From Arthrobacter psychrolactophilus (lineage in GTDB: Bacteria; Actinomycetota; Actinomycetes; Actinomycetales; Micrococcaceae): DNA of 64,000 bases. Shown piece by piece: positions 54,514 through 62,899 of the stretch. The notes beneath the pieces are model-generated. The model was not told the DNA's origin. It made no database searches and worked only from the letters and a program-made list of their open reading frames with translations. A program made the translations under genes and the position numbers. Each line of letters begins with the position of its first letter. Positions within the stretch are counted from its first letter, which is position 1. The stretch is taken from contig NZ_QJVC01000004.1 in assembly GCF_003219795.1 (NCBI RefSeq), positions 248,001 to 312,000 on the forward strand, given 5' to 3'.

Positions 54514-55725
54514 TTGAGCAACTTTAACGAGCACGCCGCCACGTGGGCCGAAGACACCGCGGCGGTGCGCGGCGGGCTGGACCGGACCAACTTTCAGGAA
54601 ACATCCGAGGCGTTATTTTTGAACTCGGGCTTTGTCTACGAGTCAGCCGAAGCCGCCGAGCAGGCGTTCACGGGCGAGGTAGACCGCTTCGTGTACTCAC
54701 GCTACGGCAACCCGTCGGTGGCGACCTTCCAGGAACGGCTGCGATTGCTCGAGGGCAAGGAGGCGTGCTTTGCGACGGCGTCGGGCATGTCCGCCGTCTT
54801 CACCGCGTTGGGCGCATTGTTGGCCGCGGGCGATCGAGTGGTTGCCGCGCGCTCACTCTTTGGCTCCTGCTTTGTGATTCTGAACGAACTCTTGCCGCGC
54901 TGGGGCGTCGAGACCGTGTTCGTCGACGGGCCGGACCTTGAGCAATGGCGTGAGGCGCTTTCGGTGCCCACCACCGCCGTGTTCTTTGAATCGCCCTCGA
55001 ATCCCATGCAGGAAATCGTGGATGTGCAGGCCGTGTGCGATCTGGCGCATGCGGCCGGCGCCCAGGTTGTGGCCGACAATGTCTTCGCGACACCGCTGCT
55101 GCAACGTTGTGGCGATTTCGGTGCGGACATCGTGGTGTACTCGGGCACCAAGCACATCGACGGGCAGGGCCGAGTGCTGGGCGGCGCCATTCTCGGCACC
55201 AAGGAATTCATCGACGGACCCGTCAAGAACCTCATGCGCCACACCGGCCCGGCCCTCTCGGCCTTCAACGCCTGGGTACTGACGAAGGGTTTGGAGACCA
55301 TGAATCTGCGCGTGACGCACTCCTGCACGAATGCGTTGGCGCTGGGCGAATTCCTGGAGGCACAGTCGCAGATCAGCCGCGTGCTGTATCCCCATCTGCC
55401 GTCACACCCCCAGTATGAGCTGGCGAAGAAGCAGATGAAGGCCGGCGGTACGGTATTGACGTTTGAGTTGGCCGAGCCTGCCAAGGGAACCACAAAAGAC
55501 GCGGCGTTTGCGCTGCTCAACGCCTTGCAAATCATCGATATTTCCAACAACCTAGGCGATGCGAAGTCCCTCATCACGCACCCCGCCACGACGACGCACC
55601 GCGCCATGGGCCCGGAGGCACGCGCGGCGATTGGGCTCTCCGATGGTTTCCTGCGCTTGTCCGTGGGCCTCGAGGATGTCAATGACCTCAAGGCCGATCT
55701 GGCGCAGGCGCTGGCCGCTATTTAG
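54514..55725 (+). CDS. metZ: O-succinylhomoserine sulfhydrylase
   Basis: The 403-residue PLP enzyme of the Cys/Met metabolism family replaces the succinyl group of O-succinylhomoserine with sulfide to form homocysteine. Visible motifs are SRYGNPSVATFQERL near 75, ATASGMSAVF, DNVFATPLLQ and the PLP-lysine YSGTKHIDGQGRVLGG near 210. O-acetylhomoserine as substrate cannot be excluded. The start is a TTG with AAGGAA upstream. It is the third gene under the SAM-IV riboswitch. Confidence 0.9.
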   Translation: MSNFNEHAATWAEDTAAVRGGLDRTNFQETSEALFLNSGFVYESAEAAEQAFTGEVDRFVYSRYGNPSVATFQERLRLLEGKEACFATASGMSAVFTALGALLAAGDRVVAARSLFGSCFVILNELLPRWGVETVFVDGPDLEQWREALSVPTTAVFFESPSNPMQEIVDVQAVCDLAHAAGAQVVADNVFATPLLQRCGDFGADIVVYSGTKHIDGQGRVLGGAILGTKEFIDGPVKNLMRHTGPALSAFNAWVLTKGLETMNLRVTHSCTNALALGEFLEAQSQISRVLYPHLPSHPQYELAKKQMKAGGTVLTFELAEPAKGTTKDAAFALLNALQIIDISNNLGDAKSLITHPATTTHRAMGPEARAAIGLSDGFLRLSVGLEDVNDLKADLAQALAAI

Positions 55726-56164
55726 GCTGTTTCCGCACCCACTCGGACAGGCTCGCCACAGCGTCGGCGGGGAGGATGATCACAGGCGGCTCGGTCACGG
55801 GCACCCGCATGATGACCAGCGCGTCGGAGGGGAACTTCGCCATCCAGGCGCCGGTCTCGGAGGCCGTCGCGGCGGCCTCCACGCCGCTGGCGTCGCAAAG
55901 GAAGACGTCGTGGGAGCGGCCCATGGGGTCAACCACGTGAACCCGTCCGTTGAGGAGATCGAGCACCTCTTGGAACATGAATTCCACCGTGAACTCGCCA
56001 ACGCGTAGCTGCACGCAATGGATAAGTCGGGTGCCTTTGCGCCCGTGCGGCAGGTCCACGTCGACGGCACTTATCCCCTCCCCTTGCCATGGAATGCCAC
56101 CGCTTCGGGGGATGGCGGCGGGCGGGAGGGCAGCTACGGTGTCACGTTTCGTCCAAGGGAACAT
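55718..56164 (-). CDS. Hypothetical protein
   Basis: The 148-residue protein has no recognised domain. A mixed alpha/beta region with VEFMFQEVLDLLNGRVHVVDPMGRSHDVFLC is the best-structured part, and Pro-rich stretches flank it. TAAACT on the minus strand ends 6 bases before the ATG, fitting the leaderless pattern of the window. It overlaps the 3' end of metZ by 8 bp. Coding status is moderately supported. Confidence 0.5.
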   Translation of the reverse strand: MFPWTKRDTVAALPPAAIPRSGGIPWQGEGISAVDVDLPHGRKGTRLIHCVQLRVGEFTVEFMFQEVLDLLNGRVHVVDPMGRSHDVFLCDASGVEAAATASETGAWMAKFPSDALVIMRVPVTEPPVIILPADAVASLSEWVRKQPK

Positions 56165-56187
56165 AGCTCGAGTTTACCCAAACACAA

Positions 56188-56224
56188 GCGGCCGGTAACC
56201 TTTTCGCACAAGGTCACCGGCCGC
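56188..56224 (-). terminator. Terminator of the murA-like gene
   Basis: GCGGCCGGT and ACCGGCCGC plus an inner ACCTT/AAGGT pairing form a strong stem 21 bp after the stop, followed on the minus strand by TTGTGTTTG. Confidence 0.75.
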
Positions 56225-56244
56225 CGTCGTGCTTGGAAAAGAGT

Positions 56245-57777
56245 TTAGTCCTGGAAGTACTCGATCTCGGCGCCAATCGTGTTCAGGCGCTCGGCGAGAT
56301 CTTCATAGCCACGCTCGATGACGTAGATGTTGCGGAGTTCGCTGGTACCCTTCGCGGCGAGCATGGCCAGCAGGATGCAGGCGGCCGGGCGCAGTGCGGG
56401 CGGGCAACCGATCTCGGCGGCACGCCAGGCCGTGGGGCCCTTGATGTCGATGCGGTGCGGGTCGAGCAGGCGCACGCCGGCGCCGAGTCGGTTGAGCTCC
56501 GTCAGGTAAATGGCGCGGCCCTCGTACACCCAATCGTGGATCAGCGTGGTGCCCTGCGCGCAAGAGGCAATCACGGCGAAGAACGGTAGGTTGTCAATGT
56601 TCAGACCCGGGAACGGCATGGGGTGGATCTTATCCGGGGCGGCCCTGAGCTCGGACGGTAGCGTCGTGATGTCAACGAGGCGGGTCTTGCCGTTGCGGGC
56701 CATGTATTCGGCGCTCTTGAGGTAGCGGAAGCCCATCTGCTCGAGCACCTTGAGCTCAATTTCCATGAACTCGATAGGAACGCGCTTGACCGTGACCTTG
56801 GACTTCGTCACGATACCAGCGGTAATCAGGCTCATGGCCTCGATGGGGTCCTCGGACGGCGCGTACTCGATGTCCATGTCGATGCGTGACTTGCCCTTGA
56901 TGGTCAGCGTCGTGGATCCCACGCCTTCCACCGTGACGCCGAGCGCCTGCAGGTAGAAGCAGAGATCCTGGACCATGTAGTTGGGGCTGGCGTTGCGAAT
57001 CACGGTGGTGCCCTCGCGGTGCGCGGCGGCCATGATGGCGTTTTCGGTGACGGTGTCACCACGTTCGGTCAGCACAAAGGTGCGGTCCTCGGTGTCGCTG
57101 ACGGGGGCCTGCACCTGGTAGAACCCGTCGTGGGCGATGACGCCGAGCCCGAACTCGCGCAGCGCCTGCATGTGCGGCTCCACGGTGCGGGTGCCCAGAT
57201 CGCAGCCACCGGCGTACGGAATGCGGTAGGTATCTTCCTCGTCGAGCAGCGGGCCCAGCAGCATGATGACGCTGCGGGTGCGCTTGGCGGCGGCGATATC
57301 CATGGCGGCAAGATCCAGCACGGCGGGGCGGCGGATCTGCAGATCGTTGTCCTTGAGCCAGGTGCACTCGACACCGATCGAGGTCAGCAGCTCCACAATG
57401 CGGTTGACCTCTTCGATGCGGGCCAGGCGGCGCAGCGTGGTGGTGCCGCGGTTGAGCAGGCTGGCACACAGGAGAGCCACGCCGGCGTTCTTGCTGGTAT
57501 TGACGTCAACGCTGCCGGACAGTTCCCGGCCACCGTGGACGCGCAGGTGCGTGACGGCGTTCTTGGAGGTGGCGCCAACGCTGAAGAGATTGGCTTCCAG
57601 CAGGGTTTCCATACGCTGGATCATCTTCAGGCTCAGATTCTGCTTGCCTTGTTCCATGCGGGCCACGGCACTTTGGCTCGTCCCCAGGTGGGTCGCCAAT
57701 TCGCCTTGGGTCCAACCTTTATCGGTGCGCGCATCTCGAACCAATACGCCAACGGTTTCTGCAGCCATTTGAGTCAT
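56245..57777 (-). CDS. murA: UDP-GlcNAc 1-carboxyvinyltransferase with N-terminal XRE DNA-binding domain
   Basis: The 510-residue protein begins with an XRE/Cro HTH (8-62; VLVRDARTDKGWTQGELATHLGTSQSAVARME) joined to a full MurA fold (about 75-505). MurA adds enolpyruvate to UDP-GlcNAc, the first step of peptidoglycan synthesis. Active-site residues are kept: Lys96/Asn97 in TSKNAG and Cys192 in the GGCDLGTR loop, the fosfomycin-sensitive cysteine. TATAAA ends 6 bases before the ATG, implying a leaderless mRNA. It may be a second MurA or the only one. The HTH suggests self-regulation through the palindrome upstream. Confidence 0.92.
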   Translation of the reverse strand: MTQMAAETVGVLVRDARTDKGWTQGELATHLGTSQSAVARMEQGKQNLSLKMIQRMETLLEANLFSVGATSKNAVTHLRVHGGRELSGSVDVNTSKNAGVALLCASLLNRGTTTLRRLARIEEVNRIVELLTSIGVECTWLKDNDLQIRRPAVLDLAAMDIAAAKRTRSVIMLLGPLLDEEDTYRIPYAGGCDLGTRTVEPHMQALREFGLGVIAHDGFYQVQAPVSDTEDRTFVLTERGDTVTENAIMAAAHREGTTVIRNASPNYMVQDLCFYLQALGVTVEGVGSTTLTIKGKSRIDMDIEYAPSEDPIEAMSLITAGIVTKSKVTVKRVPIEFMEIELKVLEQMGFRYLKSAEYMARNGKTRLVDITTLPSELRAAPDKIHPMPFPGLNIDNLPFFAVIASCAQGTTLIHDWVYEGRAIYLTELNRLGAGVRLLDPHRIDIKGPTAWRAAEIGCPPALRPAACILLAMLAAKGTSELRNIYVIERGYEDLAERLNTIGAEIEYFQD

Positions 57778-57847
57778 AAGACTTTTATATCACGGTATGC
57801 ATATTTCTTAGAATAATGTGACCATTTGGACAGTCTTCGCGATAAAT

Positions 57848-57863
57848 ATGGATATATATCCAT
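57848..57863. promoter_or_regulatory. Perfect palindrome upstream of XRE-murA
   Basis: ATGGATATATATCCAT is a 16-bp perfect inverted repeat in an AT-rich region, 71 bp upstream of the murA-like start. Direct repeats GCGATAAAT begin at 57839 and 57869, exactly 30 bp apart and flanking it. It is a candidate operator for the fused HTH. Confidence 0.55.
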
Positions 57864-57899
57864 CAGGTGCGATAAATTCGATGGTCTAATTCTGGGCAT

Positions 57900-57934
57900 G
57901 GGGCCGAGATACCTTCTAACGGTACCCCGGCCCC
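57900..57934 (-). terminator. Terminator of the ECF transporter operon
   Basis: GGGGCCG and CGGCCCC with an inner TACC/GGTA pairing form a stem 43 bp after the ecfT stop on the minus strand. Confidence 0.65.
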
Positions 57935-57976
57935 ACCCCTGAAATGAGCAGCACACCCACGGGAATCGCCGAACCT

Positions 57977-58774
57977 TTAGCCAAACACCGGATTCCAGGT
58001 CTCCAGTACGACGGCGGCACTCACCGAAACGGCAGCCATCGCCACTCCCCCACTCACGATCCAGAGGTCCTGCCGCGAGTAGGTGGACACCCGCGCCCAC
58101 GTGCGGGGGCCCGCACCGAAGCCCTTTGCCTCCATCGTGACGGCGAGCCGCGTGGCCCGCCGAACGGCCTGGATGAGCAACGCCATGGCCTGCCCCAGCT
58201 GCGCTTTAAGTCCACGCAAGAGGCCGGGTTCGCCACCCACCCCGCGGGCACGGCGTGCCATACCGAGGGTTTGCCATTCTGCCACAAGCAGTCCCACGAG
58301 TCGCATGGCAGCCAGTGCGCCCAACACAAAACGATGCGGCAGCCGTAGTTTCTGCGCCAGTGCGTCGGCCAGATCAGTGGGATCTGTCGAAGCCAACACG
58401 ATAATTCCGGGCAAGGCGATGGCCATGCCACGCAGGGCAATGGCAATACCGGCCTCGATCGAGTCACTGGTGAAGATGATGGGTCCCCACGCCACGATGA
58501 GCTCACCGGTTTTAGGTGCCAGCAGGGCCGTTCCGTAGCCGCCCACGATGGCCGCCAACAAGATGGGCCAGCCCCGCAGCAACAACATGCGCAGACTCAG
58601 CCCGGCCAGCGGCAACACCGCGCATTCCAGGATCAGCGCGACGCTGGCAGAAACCCAGTCCACGCTGATGAGCAACACCAGTGTCAGGGTCAGGCCTGCC
58701 CCGAGTTTCGCCAGTGGATTGGCGTGAGCCAGCCACGCCGTCGAGCGCGGTGTGGCAATAATGTCAACGCTCAT
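57977..58774 (-). CDS. ecfT: ECF transporter T component
   Basis: The 265-residue protein has about five membrane helices and the two Ala-Arg-Gly coupling motifs MARRARGVGG near 176 and MEAKGFGAG near 214 that contact the ATPases. It scaffolds the energy-coupling module for vitamin uptake. Its ATG overlaps the ATPase stop. With a YkoE-type S component and a TPP riboswitch, the cargo is thiamine or its pyrimidine precursor HMP. Confidence 0.9.
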   Translation of the reverse strand: MSVDIIATPRSTAWLAHANPLAKLGAGLTLTLVLLISVDWVSASVALILECAVLPLAGLSLRMLLLRGWPILLAAIVGGYGTALLAPKTGELIVAWGPIIFTSDSIEAGIAIALRGMAIALPGIIVLASTDPTDLADALAQKLRLPHRFVLGALAAMRLVGLLVAEWQTLGMARRARGVGGEPGLLRGLKAQLGQAMALLIQAVRRATRLAVTMEAKGFGAGPRTWARVSTYSRQDLWIVSGGVAMAAVSVSAAVVLETWNPVFG

Positions 58775-60315
58775 CGTCGCGCCTCCCTCAGCACAGAGTG
58801 ACTCTCCACCAGTTCCGGGTGGTCACCCAGGCGCAAGTGCCGTCCGCCGAGCACGGCGCTAAACGCCGCATCATGCGTCACAGACACCACCGCGGTCCCG
58901 GCATCCAGGAGCTCCGTCAGCAGAGATGCCAATTCGGCCCAGGTGTTTGCATCTTGCCCAAAAGTCGGCTCGTCCAGAATCAAGAGTTGCGGACTGGCCG
59001 CCAGCACGGTCGCCACGGAGAGGCGACGCTTCTCGCCTCCGGACAGCGTGAACGGGTTAGCGTCGGCGAGGTGTTCAAGTCGCAGCCGCGCGAGCAGATC
59101 ATCCACGGAGTCGACCCCGCGCCCTAAGAGCTTCGGCGCAAACAACAGCTCCTCCCTGACGCTATTGGCAATGAACTGATGCTCCGGTTCTTGAAAAACC
59201 GTGCCGATGCGGCTGATCAAATCACGCCCACGCCACTTCAAGGGCGATGAGCCCGCGCCGCGAGCCAGCGGAGGAAGCGCCGTGAGATCACCGCCTACGG
59301 GAGCCAGTAGCCCGGCAAGCGTCAACGCGAGGGTCGATTTTCCGGTTCCATTGGCTCCGGTCACGCTCAGCGCTTCCCCGGCCAGCACCTGAACTGTTGG
59401 CACCACGGCAGCCGGAACCACCGGGTGACGTCGCCGTCCCTTGGTGCGGGAGACGGCAAGAGCCGACGCCAGAAGCAAAAGCTGCTGGCCGGCGTCGTGC
59501 ATGTCAGCAGAGTCGGCGTTCCGGGGCCGAACCGCGGGGACGTAACCAGGCACCCAGATCCCTGCCGCAGCCAACAACTCCCGGCTCTGTGCCATGACCG
59601 TGGCGGGCGGGCCGTCGAAGAGGACACCGCCGGGCTCGCCGAGTCGACTCGGGGCCAAGACCACGATCCGGTCGACCACGTCGAGCCACACCGCGACCCG
59701 GTGCTCAACCACGACCAGGGTGGCGCCGCTTTCATCGAGGCTGCGGCGCACAGCATCGCGCACCTCAACCACGCCGGCCGGATCGAGGTTGGCGGTGGGT
59801 TCATCCAGCAACAGCAAGCCCGGGCGCATGGCCAACATTCCGGCCAGGCCTAGACGCTGCTTTTGCCCACCGGACAGCGCGGAGCTGGGGTGGTCAAGCG
59901 GAAGATTCAGGCCAACGGATTCCAGGGCGGCACCCACCCGGCGCCAAATTTCCTCCCGCGGAACCGACAAATTCTCGGCACCGAAAGCCGCATCGTCGCC
60001 GATGCGCGAGAGCACAACTTGGGCGTCGGGGTCCTGCTGCATGAGCCCGGCCCGGCCGCGGGATTCCGCAACGGGCCGGCCATCGATGAGCAGTTCGCCC
60101 GACTCATTTGCGTCCTCATCGTCGCCAAGGACACCCGCCAAGGCGTGGAGCAGCGTCGATTTTCCGGCACCAGAAGGCCCCAAGAGCAGCACGCGCTCCC
60201 CCGGGGCAATCTCCAAGTCCAGGTCGTGAACGGCACGACCGCTACGCCCCGAATGCTGCCAGCCCCATCCTTTGGCGCTGATTCGCGCGGGGGCGCCCAG
60301 CTGCGCCGAAGCCAT
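58771..60315 (-). CDS. ecfA: ECF transporter ATPase with two ABC domains
   Basis: The 514-residue protein carries two ABC ATPase domains: the first with GPSGAGKST near 45, LSGGQKQRLGLAGML and LLLLDEPTANLD, the second with GANGTGKST near 330, LSGGEKRRLSVATVL and LLILDEPTFGQD. They serve as a fused A-A' pair. The start MASAQLG lies 2 bases after the S-component stop. This is the YkoD-like part of YkoEDC. Confidence 0.93.
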   Translation of the reverse strand: MASAQLGAPARISAKGWGWQHSGRSGRAVHDLDLEIAPGERVLLLGPSGAGKSTLLHALAGVLGDDEDANESGELLIDGRPVAESRGRAGLMQQDPDAQVVLSRIGDDAAFGAENLSVPREEIWRRVGAALESVGLNLPLDHPSSALSGGQKQRLGLAGMLAMRPGLLLLDEPTANLDPAGVVEVRDAVRRSLDESGATLVVVEHRVAVWLDVVDRIVVLAPSRLGEPGGVLFDGPPATVMAQSRELLAAAGIWVPGYVPAVRPRNADSADMHDAGQQLLLLASALAVSRTKGRRRHPVVPAAVVPTVQVLAGEALSVTGANGTGKSTLALTLAGLLAPVGGDLTALPPLARGAGSSPLKWRGRDLISRIGTVFQEPEHQFIANSVREELLFAPKLLGRGVDSVDDLLARLRLEHLADANPFTLSGGEKRRLSVATVLAASPQLLILDEPTFGQDANTWAELASLLTELLDAGTAVVSVTHDAAFSAVLGGRHLRLGDHPELVESHSVLREARR

Positions 60316-60317
60316 AG

Positions 60318-60950
60318 CTACACCGCGCGTTCGGTAGCGGCGTTGCGCGAGGGCAGGTTCGACAGAGCTCCCGTTCGGGCCAAACCGCGTACGGCAAGCC
60401 AGGAGAGCAGGCCGGCGATGACAGCCCCGGAAATGATGGCCAGGACCACGTAAACAGCCTTCCATTCAAAGGCCCAGACGATGTTCCACAGCACGCTGTC
60501 GTTGATACCCATCGCCAAACCGGCAAGCCCGCCAGCTACAAGAGCCGCGAGAAGGTTGAACTTGCGGTATCGGAAAATGGCGAAGCCCAGCTCGGCACCG
60601 AGACCCTGAACGAGTCCGGAGAGCAGCACGGTAAACCCAAAGTGGGTGCCCAGGAGGCCCTCAACGATGGCGGCGATCAATTCGCAGTACAAGGCTGCAC
60701 CGGGTTTGCGGATGACCAGTCCACCGAGAACTCCGGCGATCAGCCAGCCACCACCGTAAAGTCCACCGATCGGTGGGAAGGCGGCGGTGAAGGCGCTGAT
60801 GAAGCCGTAGCCCGCGGACCAGAGCCAGAAAATGACGCCCACGGCGACACCGAGAACTGAAACCACAACAATATCGACCACGCGCCACGTGGACTTCTTG
60901 TTTTGTTGCTGTGCTTGCGGGGCGTTTTCGCCCGCGAATGACTTACTCAT
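60318..60950 (-). CDS. ykoE: ECF transporter S component, YkoE type (thiamine/HMP)
   Basis: The 210-residue protein has a hydrophilic N-terminus and about six membrane helices with FPPIGGLYGGGWLIAGVLGGLVIRKPGAALYCELIAA and GLVQGLGAELGFAIFRYRKF, typical of YkoE. It binds the substrate for the ATPase/T module. AGGAGG lies 4 bases before the ATG and is buried in a hairpin, downstream of a TPP riboswitch. Confidence 0.9.
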   Translation of the reverse strand: MSKSFAGENAPQAQQQNKKSTWRVVDIVVVSVLGVAVGVIFWLWSAGYGFISAFTAAFPPIGGLYGGGWLIAGVLGGLVIRKPGAALYCELIAAIVEGLLGTHFGFTVLLSGLVQGLGAELGFAIFRYRKFNLLAALVAGGLAGLAMGINDSVLWNIVWAFEWKAVYVVLAIISGAVIAGLLSWLAVRGLARTGALSNLPSRNAATERAV

Positions 60951-60954
60951 GTTT

Positions 60955-60970
60955 CCTCCTTTGCAGGAGG
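60955..60970 (-). promoter_or_regulatory. Ribosome-site-sequestering hairpin before ykoE
   Basis: On the minus strand CCTCCT (60970-60965), loop GCAA and AGGAGG (60960-60955) form a perfect 6-bp stem that buries the ribosome site. This fits translational control by the TPP riboswitch upstream. Confidence 0.65.
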
Positions 60971-61007
60971 GGCGGCCGCGACGGTATTTCCGCGCAGCCG
61001 AAGAGAA

Positions 61008-61110
61008 CTCGACTCCCTTCGCCGGTACTAGCCGGAGCAGGTTCGAGGGTCTGCGGCGAACCGCACTCTCAGCGTCGCTTCCCAGGATGGGATGACGCTC
61101 CCCTGTCGTG
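61008..61110 (-). ncRNA. TPP (thiamine pyrophosphate) riboswitch
   Basis: The minus strand carries the aptamer hallmarks in order: AGGGGAGC, GCTGAGAGTGCG, GACCCTCGAACCTG, CTCCGGCTAGTACCGGCG and AAGGGAGTCGAG. It lies 58 bp before the ykoE start and fixes the cargo of the ECF transporter as thiamine-related. Confidence 0.95.
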
Positions 61111-61257
61111 TTTGAATTGCGGCTTCAGTTTACCTCCCGCCCATCGCGGAAACTAATGTGCCGTCACAGGAACCTCGCGCTTCGTGCGCTCACGGGCTAC
61201 CTCGGCGGCGCAGGATGCGGTTAGGCTGGCCCTAACAAATACTTAAAGGAGCCCTTC

Positions 61258-61518
61258 ATGAACATTGTTTTCAAGTTGCTCGGAACCGGCGTGAGTATCG
61301 GAGCTGGATTTGTCGCCAGCAAGCTCGTGGATACCGTCTGGGAGAAAAGCACCGGGAACAAGCCGCCTAAGGACGGCGCCGACCTCGAGAGCAGTCTCCG
61401 CTCGGCGCTGACCTTCGCGCTCGTCTCCTCCGTCGTGGCGGCCATCATTCAGACCCTCGCCGGACGCACCACGCAGAAGGCCATCGCCCGCTTCAACAAG
61501 CACCCCGAAGAGGTCTAA
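61258..61518 (+). CDS. DUF4235 family membrane protein
   Basis: The 86-residue protein has a Gly-rich N-terminal hydrophobic segment (KLLGTGVSIGAGFVASKLVDTVWEKSTG), a second hydrophobic stretch near 50-65 and a short charged tail, matching DUF4235 of actinobacteria. Its function is unknown. AAAGGAG precedes the ATG. A terminator follows. Confidence 0.82.
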   Translation: MNIVFKLLGTGVSIGAGFVASKLVDTVWEKSTGNKPPKDGADLESSLRSALTFALVSSVVAAIIQTLAGRTTQKAIARFNKHPEEV

Positions 61519-61533
61519 CCTCCTTGCACAGTT

Positions 61534-61576
61534 GGCCCCGTTCCGCGCGTTAATACGACGCCGGACGGGGCCTTTT
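61534..61576 (+). terminator. Terminator after the DUF4235 gene
   Basis: GGCCCCGT (61534-61541) pairs with ACGGGGCC (61565-61572) and is followed by TTTT, 16 bp after the stop. Confidence 0.8.
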
Positions 61577-61627
61577 GCGTGTCACCCGCGACGATCGGTG
61601 ATCACCTTGGGCACGCCATTGTGACGA

Positions 61628-61990
61628 TTACTTCTTTGAGTCATCCTCGACTACTGCGGCCACGACTTGCTCGAGCTCGTCCACGCTCAACGTTTCTGGG
61701 GCGCGGTGCTTGGTTCTGTAGCCGGCGCGACCCACCATATGGGCTGAGACGGGCACGGTCAGCAGCTGGAATAGCCACGCCACGATGAGCAACGGCAGCA
61801 GCGTCCAGGATCGCATCTGCAGGCCCAATCCCGTCAACATCAACAGCAAGCCCAGAACCTGCGGCTTGGTGGCGGCGTGCATGCGGCTCATGAGGTCAGG
61901 GAAACGTAGCAAACCGATAGCTGCGGCGAGACTCATAAACGCGCCTAGGATCAAGGCAACGCCCGTGAGGACATCAAGCAACGTGTTCAT
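61628..61990 (-). CDS. mnhG: Mrp Na+/H+ antiporter subunit G
   Basis: The 120-residue protein has three membrane helices and the MnhG block AIGLLRFPDLMSRMHAATKPQVLG. It is the last gene of the mrp operon, with an ATGA overlap to mnhF, and carries an acidic C-terminal extension. The Mrp complex exchanges Na+ for H+ for pH and salt homeostasis. Confidence 0.93.
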   Translation of the reverse strand: MNTLLDVLTGVALILGAFMSLAAAIGLLRFPDLMSRMHAATKPQVLGLLLMLTGLGLQMRSWTLLPLLIVAWLFQLLTVPVSAHMVGRAGYRTKHRAPETLSVDELEQVVAAVVEDDSKK

Positions 61991-62253
61991 ACGTCCTCTT
62001 TCCTATGAGCCACGAAACGGGCAACCGTGACAGAGCCAATAAAACCAATGACCGTCAGCACCACTAGCAACGCCAAATTATCGATGTGTCGATTCATAGC
62101 CATTTCTGTGGTCAGCGCCGCACCGAAAATCGCCAATAAAACATCGGCGGCAATCACCCGGTCGAGCAATGAGGGACCCTTGGCGATGCGGTAAATCGTG
62201 CCCGCTGAGGCTAGCGACAGCAGCACCGTAACAATAATGACAACAACGCCCAT
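61987..62253 (-). CDS. mnhF: Mrp Na+/H+ antiporter subunit F
   Basis: The 88-residue protein has three membrane helices and the MnhF block YRIAKGPSLLDRVIAADVLLA. It lies 4 bp after mnhE and overlaps mnhG. It is a structural subunit of the Mrp antiporter. Confidence 0.93.
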   Translation of the reverse strand: MGVVVIIVTVLLSLASAGTIYRIAKGPSLLDRVIAADVLLAIFGAALTTEMAMNRHIDNLALLVVLTVIGFIGSVTVARFVAHRKEDV

Positions 62254-62257
62254 ACGC

Positions 62258-62899
62258 TTACTGCACCTCTTCGGCTTGTGTCGAGTGCGCGGACGGGGTA
62301 TTCGCAGACCGCATCTTATCCGCGTAACTGGTCATGGGAGAGCCTGATATCTCTGCTTTGATCATTGCCAGTTCTTCTCTTGTCCCCATGACGTGAATCA
62401 GCCGGGCCTCAATTTCTTGAATACCCTTGCGAACTCGCTCAACAGATTCTGGGTCGGGCGCATGCATGGCGTGAACGTACAGTGTGGCGCATCCCCTGTC
62501 GACTTCCACGACGAGCGACCCCGGGATGAGTGAAAGTACGTGGCCCACTGCTGTCATGAGTAAATCTGAGGGACTACGCAAAGGCACCGCTATGACGGCG
62601 TTACGAATTGTGGGCCCCTTGAATACAGCCCAGAAGAGCACCTGGAAGCTGGCCACGAAGACCTCTTTGACGAACCACAATGCCAGGGTCAGCGCCCACA
62701 GCACATTGAAGCGGCCGCTGAGTTCAATGGGCGGAAGGTAGAAGATCTGCGACACGGCAATAGCGATCAGGGCCCCGAAGATCAGGTTCCCCGCACTAAA
62801 GTCTTGCCACAAGGCACCCCACACAACCACGAGCCAAATAAGCAGCGGCAGCTTCTGCAGGAAATTCAGTTTGCGACGGTAGCTGATTGACTGACTCAT
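62258..62899 (-). CDS. mnhE: Mrp Na+/H+ antiporter subunit E
   Basis: The 213-residue protein has an N-terminal membrane pair (about 16-56), the LWFVKEVFVASFQVLFWAV segment and the cytoplasmic LIPGSLVVEVDRGCATLYVHAMH domain of MnhE. The C-terminus has a longer tail of about 45 residues. Its ATG overlaps the mnhD stop (ATGA). Confidence 0.92.
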   Translation of the reverse strand: MSQSISYRRKLNFLQKLPLLIWLVVVWGALWQDFSAGNLIFGALIAIAVSQIFYLPPIELSGRFNVLWALTLALWFVKEVFVASFQVLFWAVFKGPTIRNAVIAVPLRSPSDLLMTAVGHVLSLIPGSLVVEVDRGCATLYVHAMHAPDPESVERVRKGIQEIEARLIHVMGTREELAMIKAEISGSPMTSYADKMRSANTPSAHSTQAEEVQ

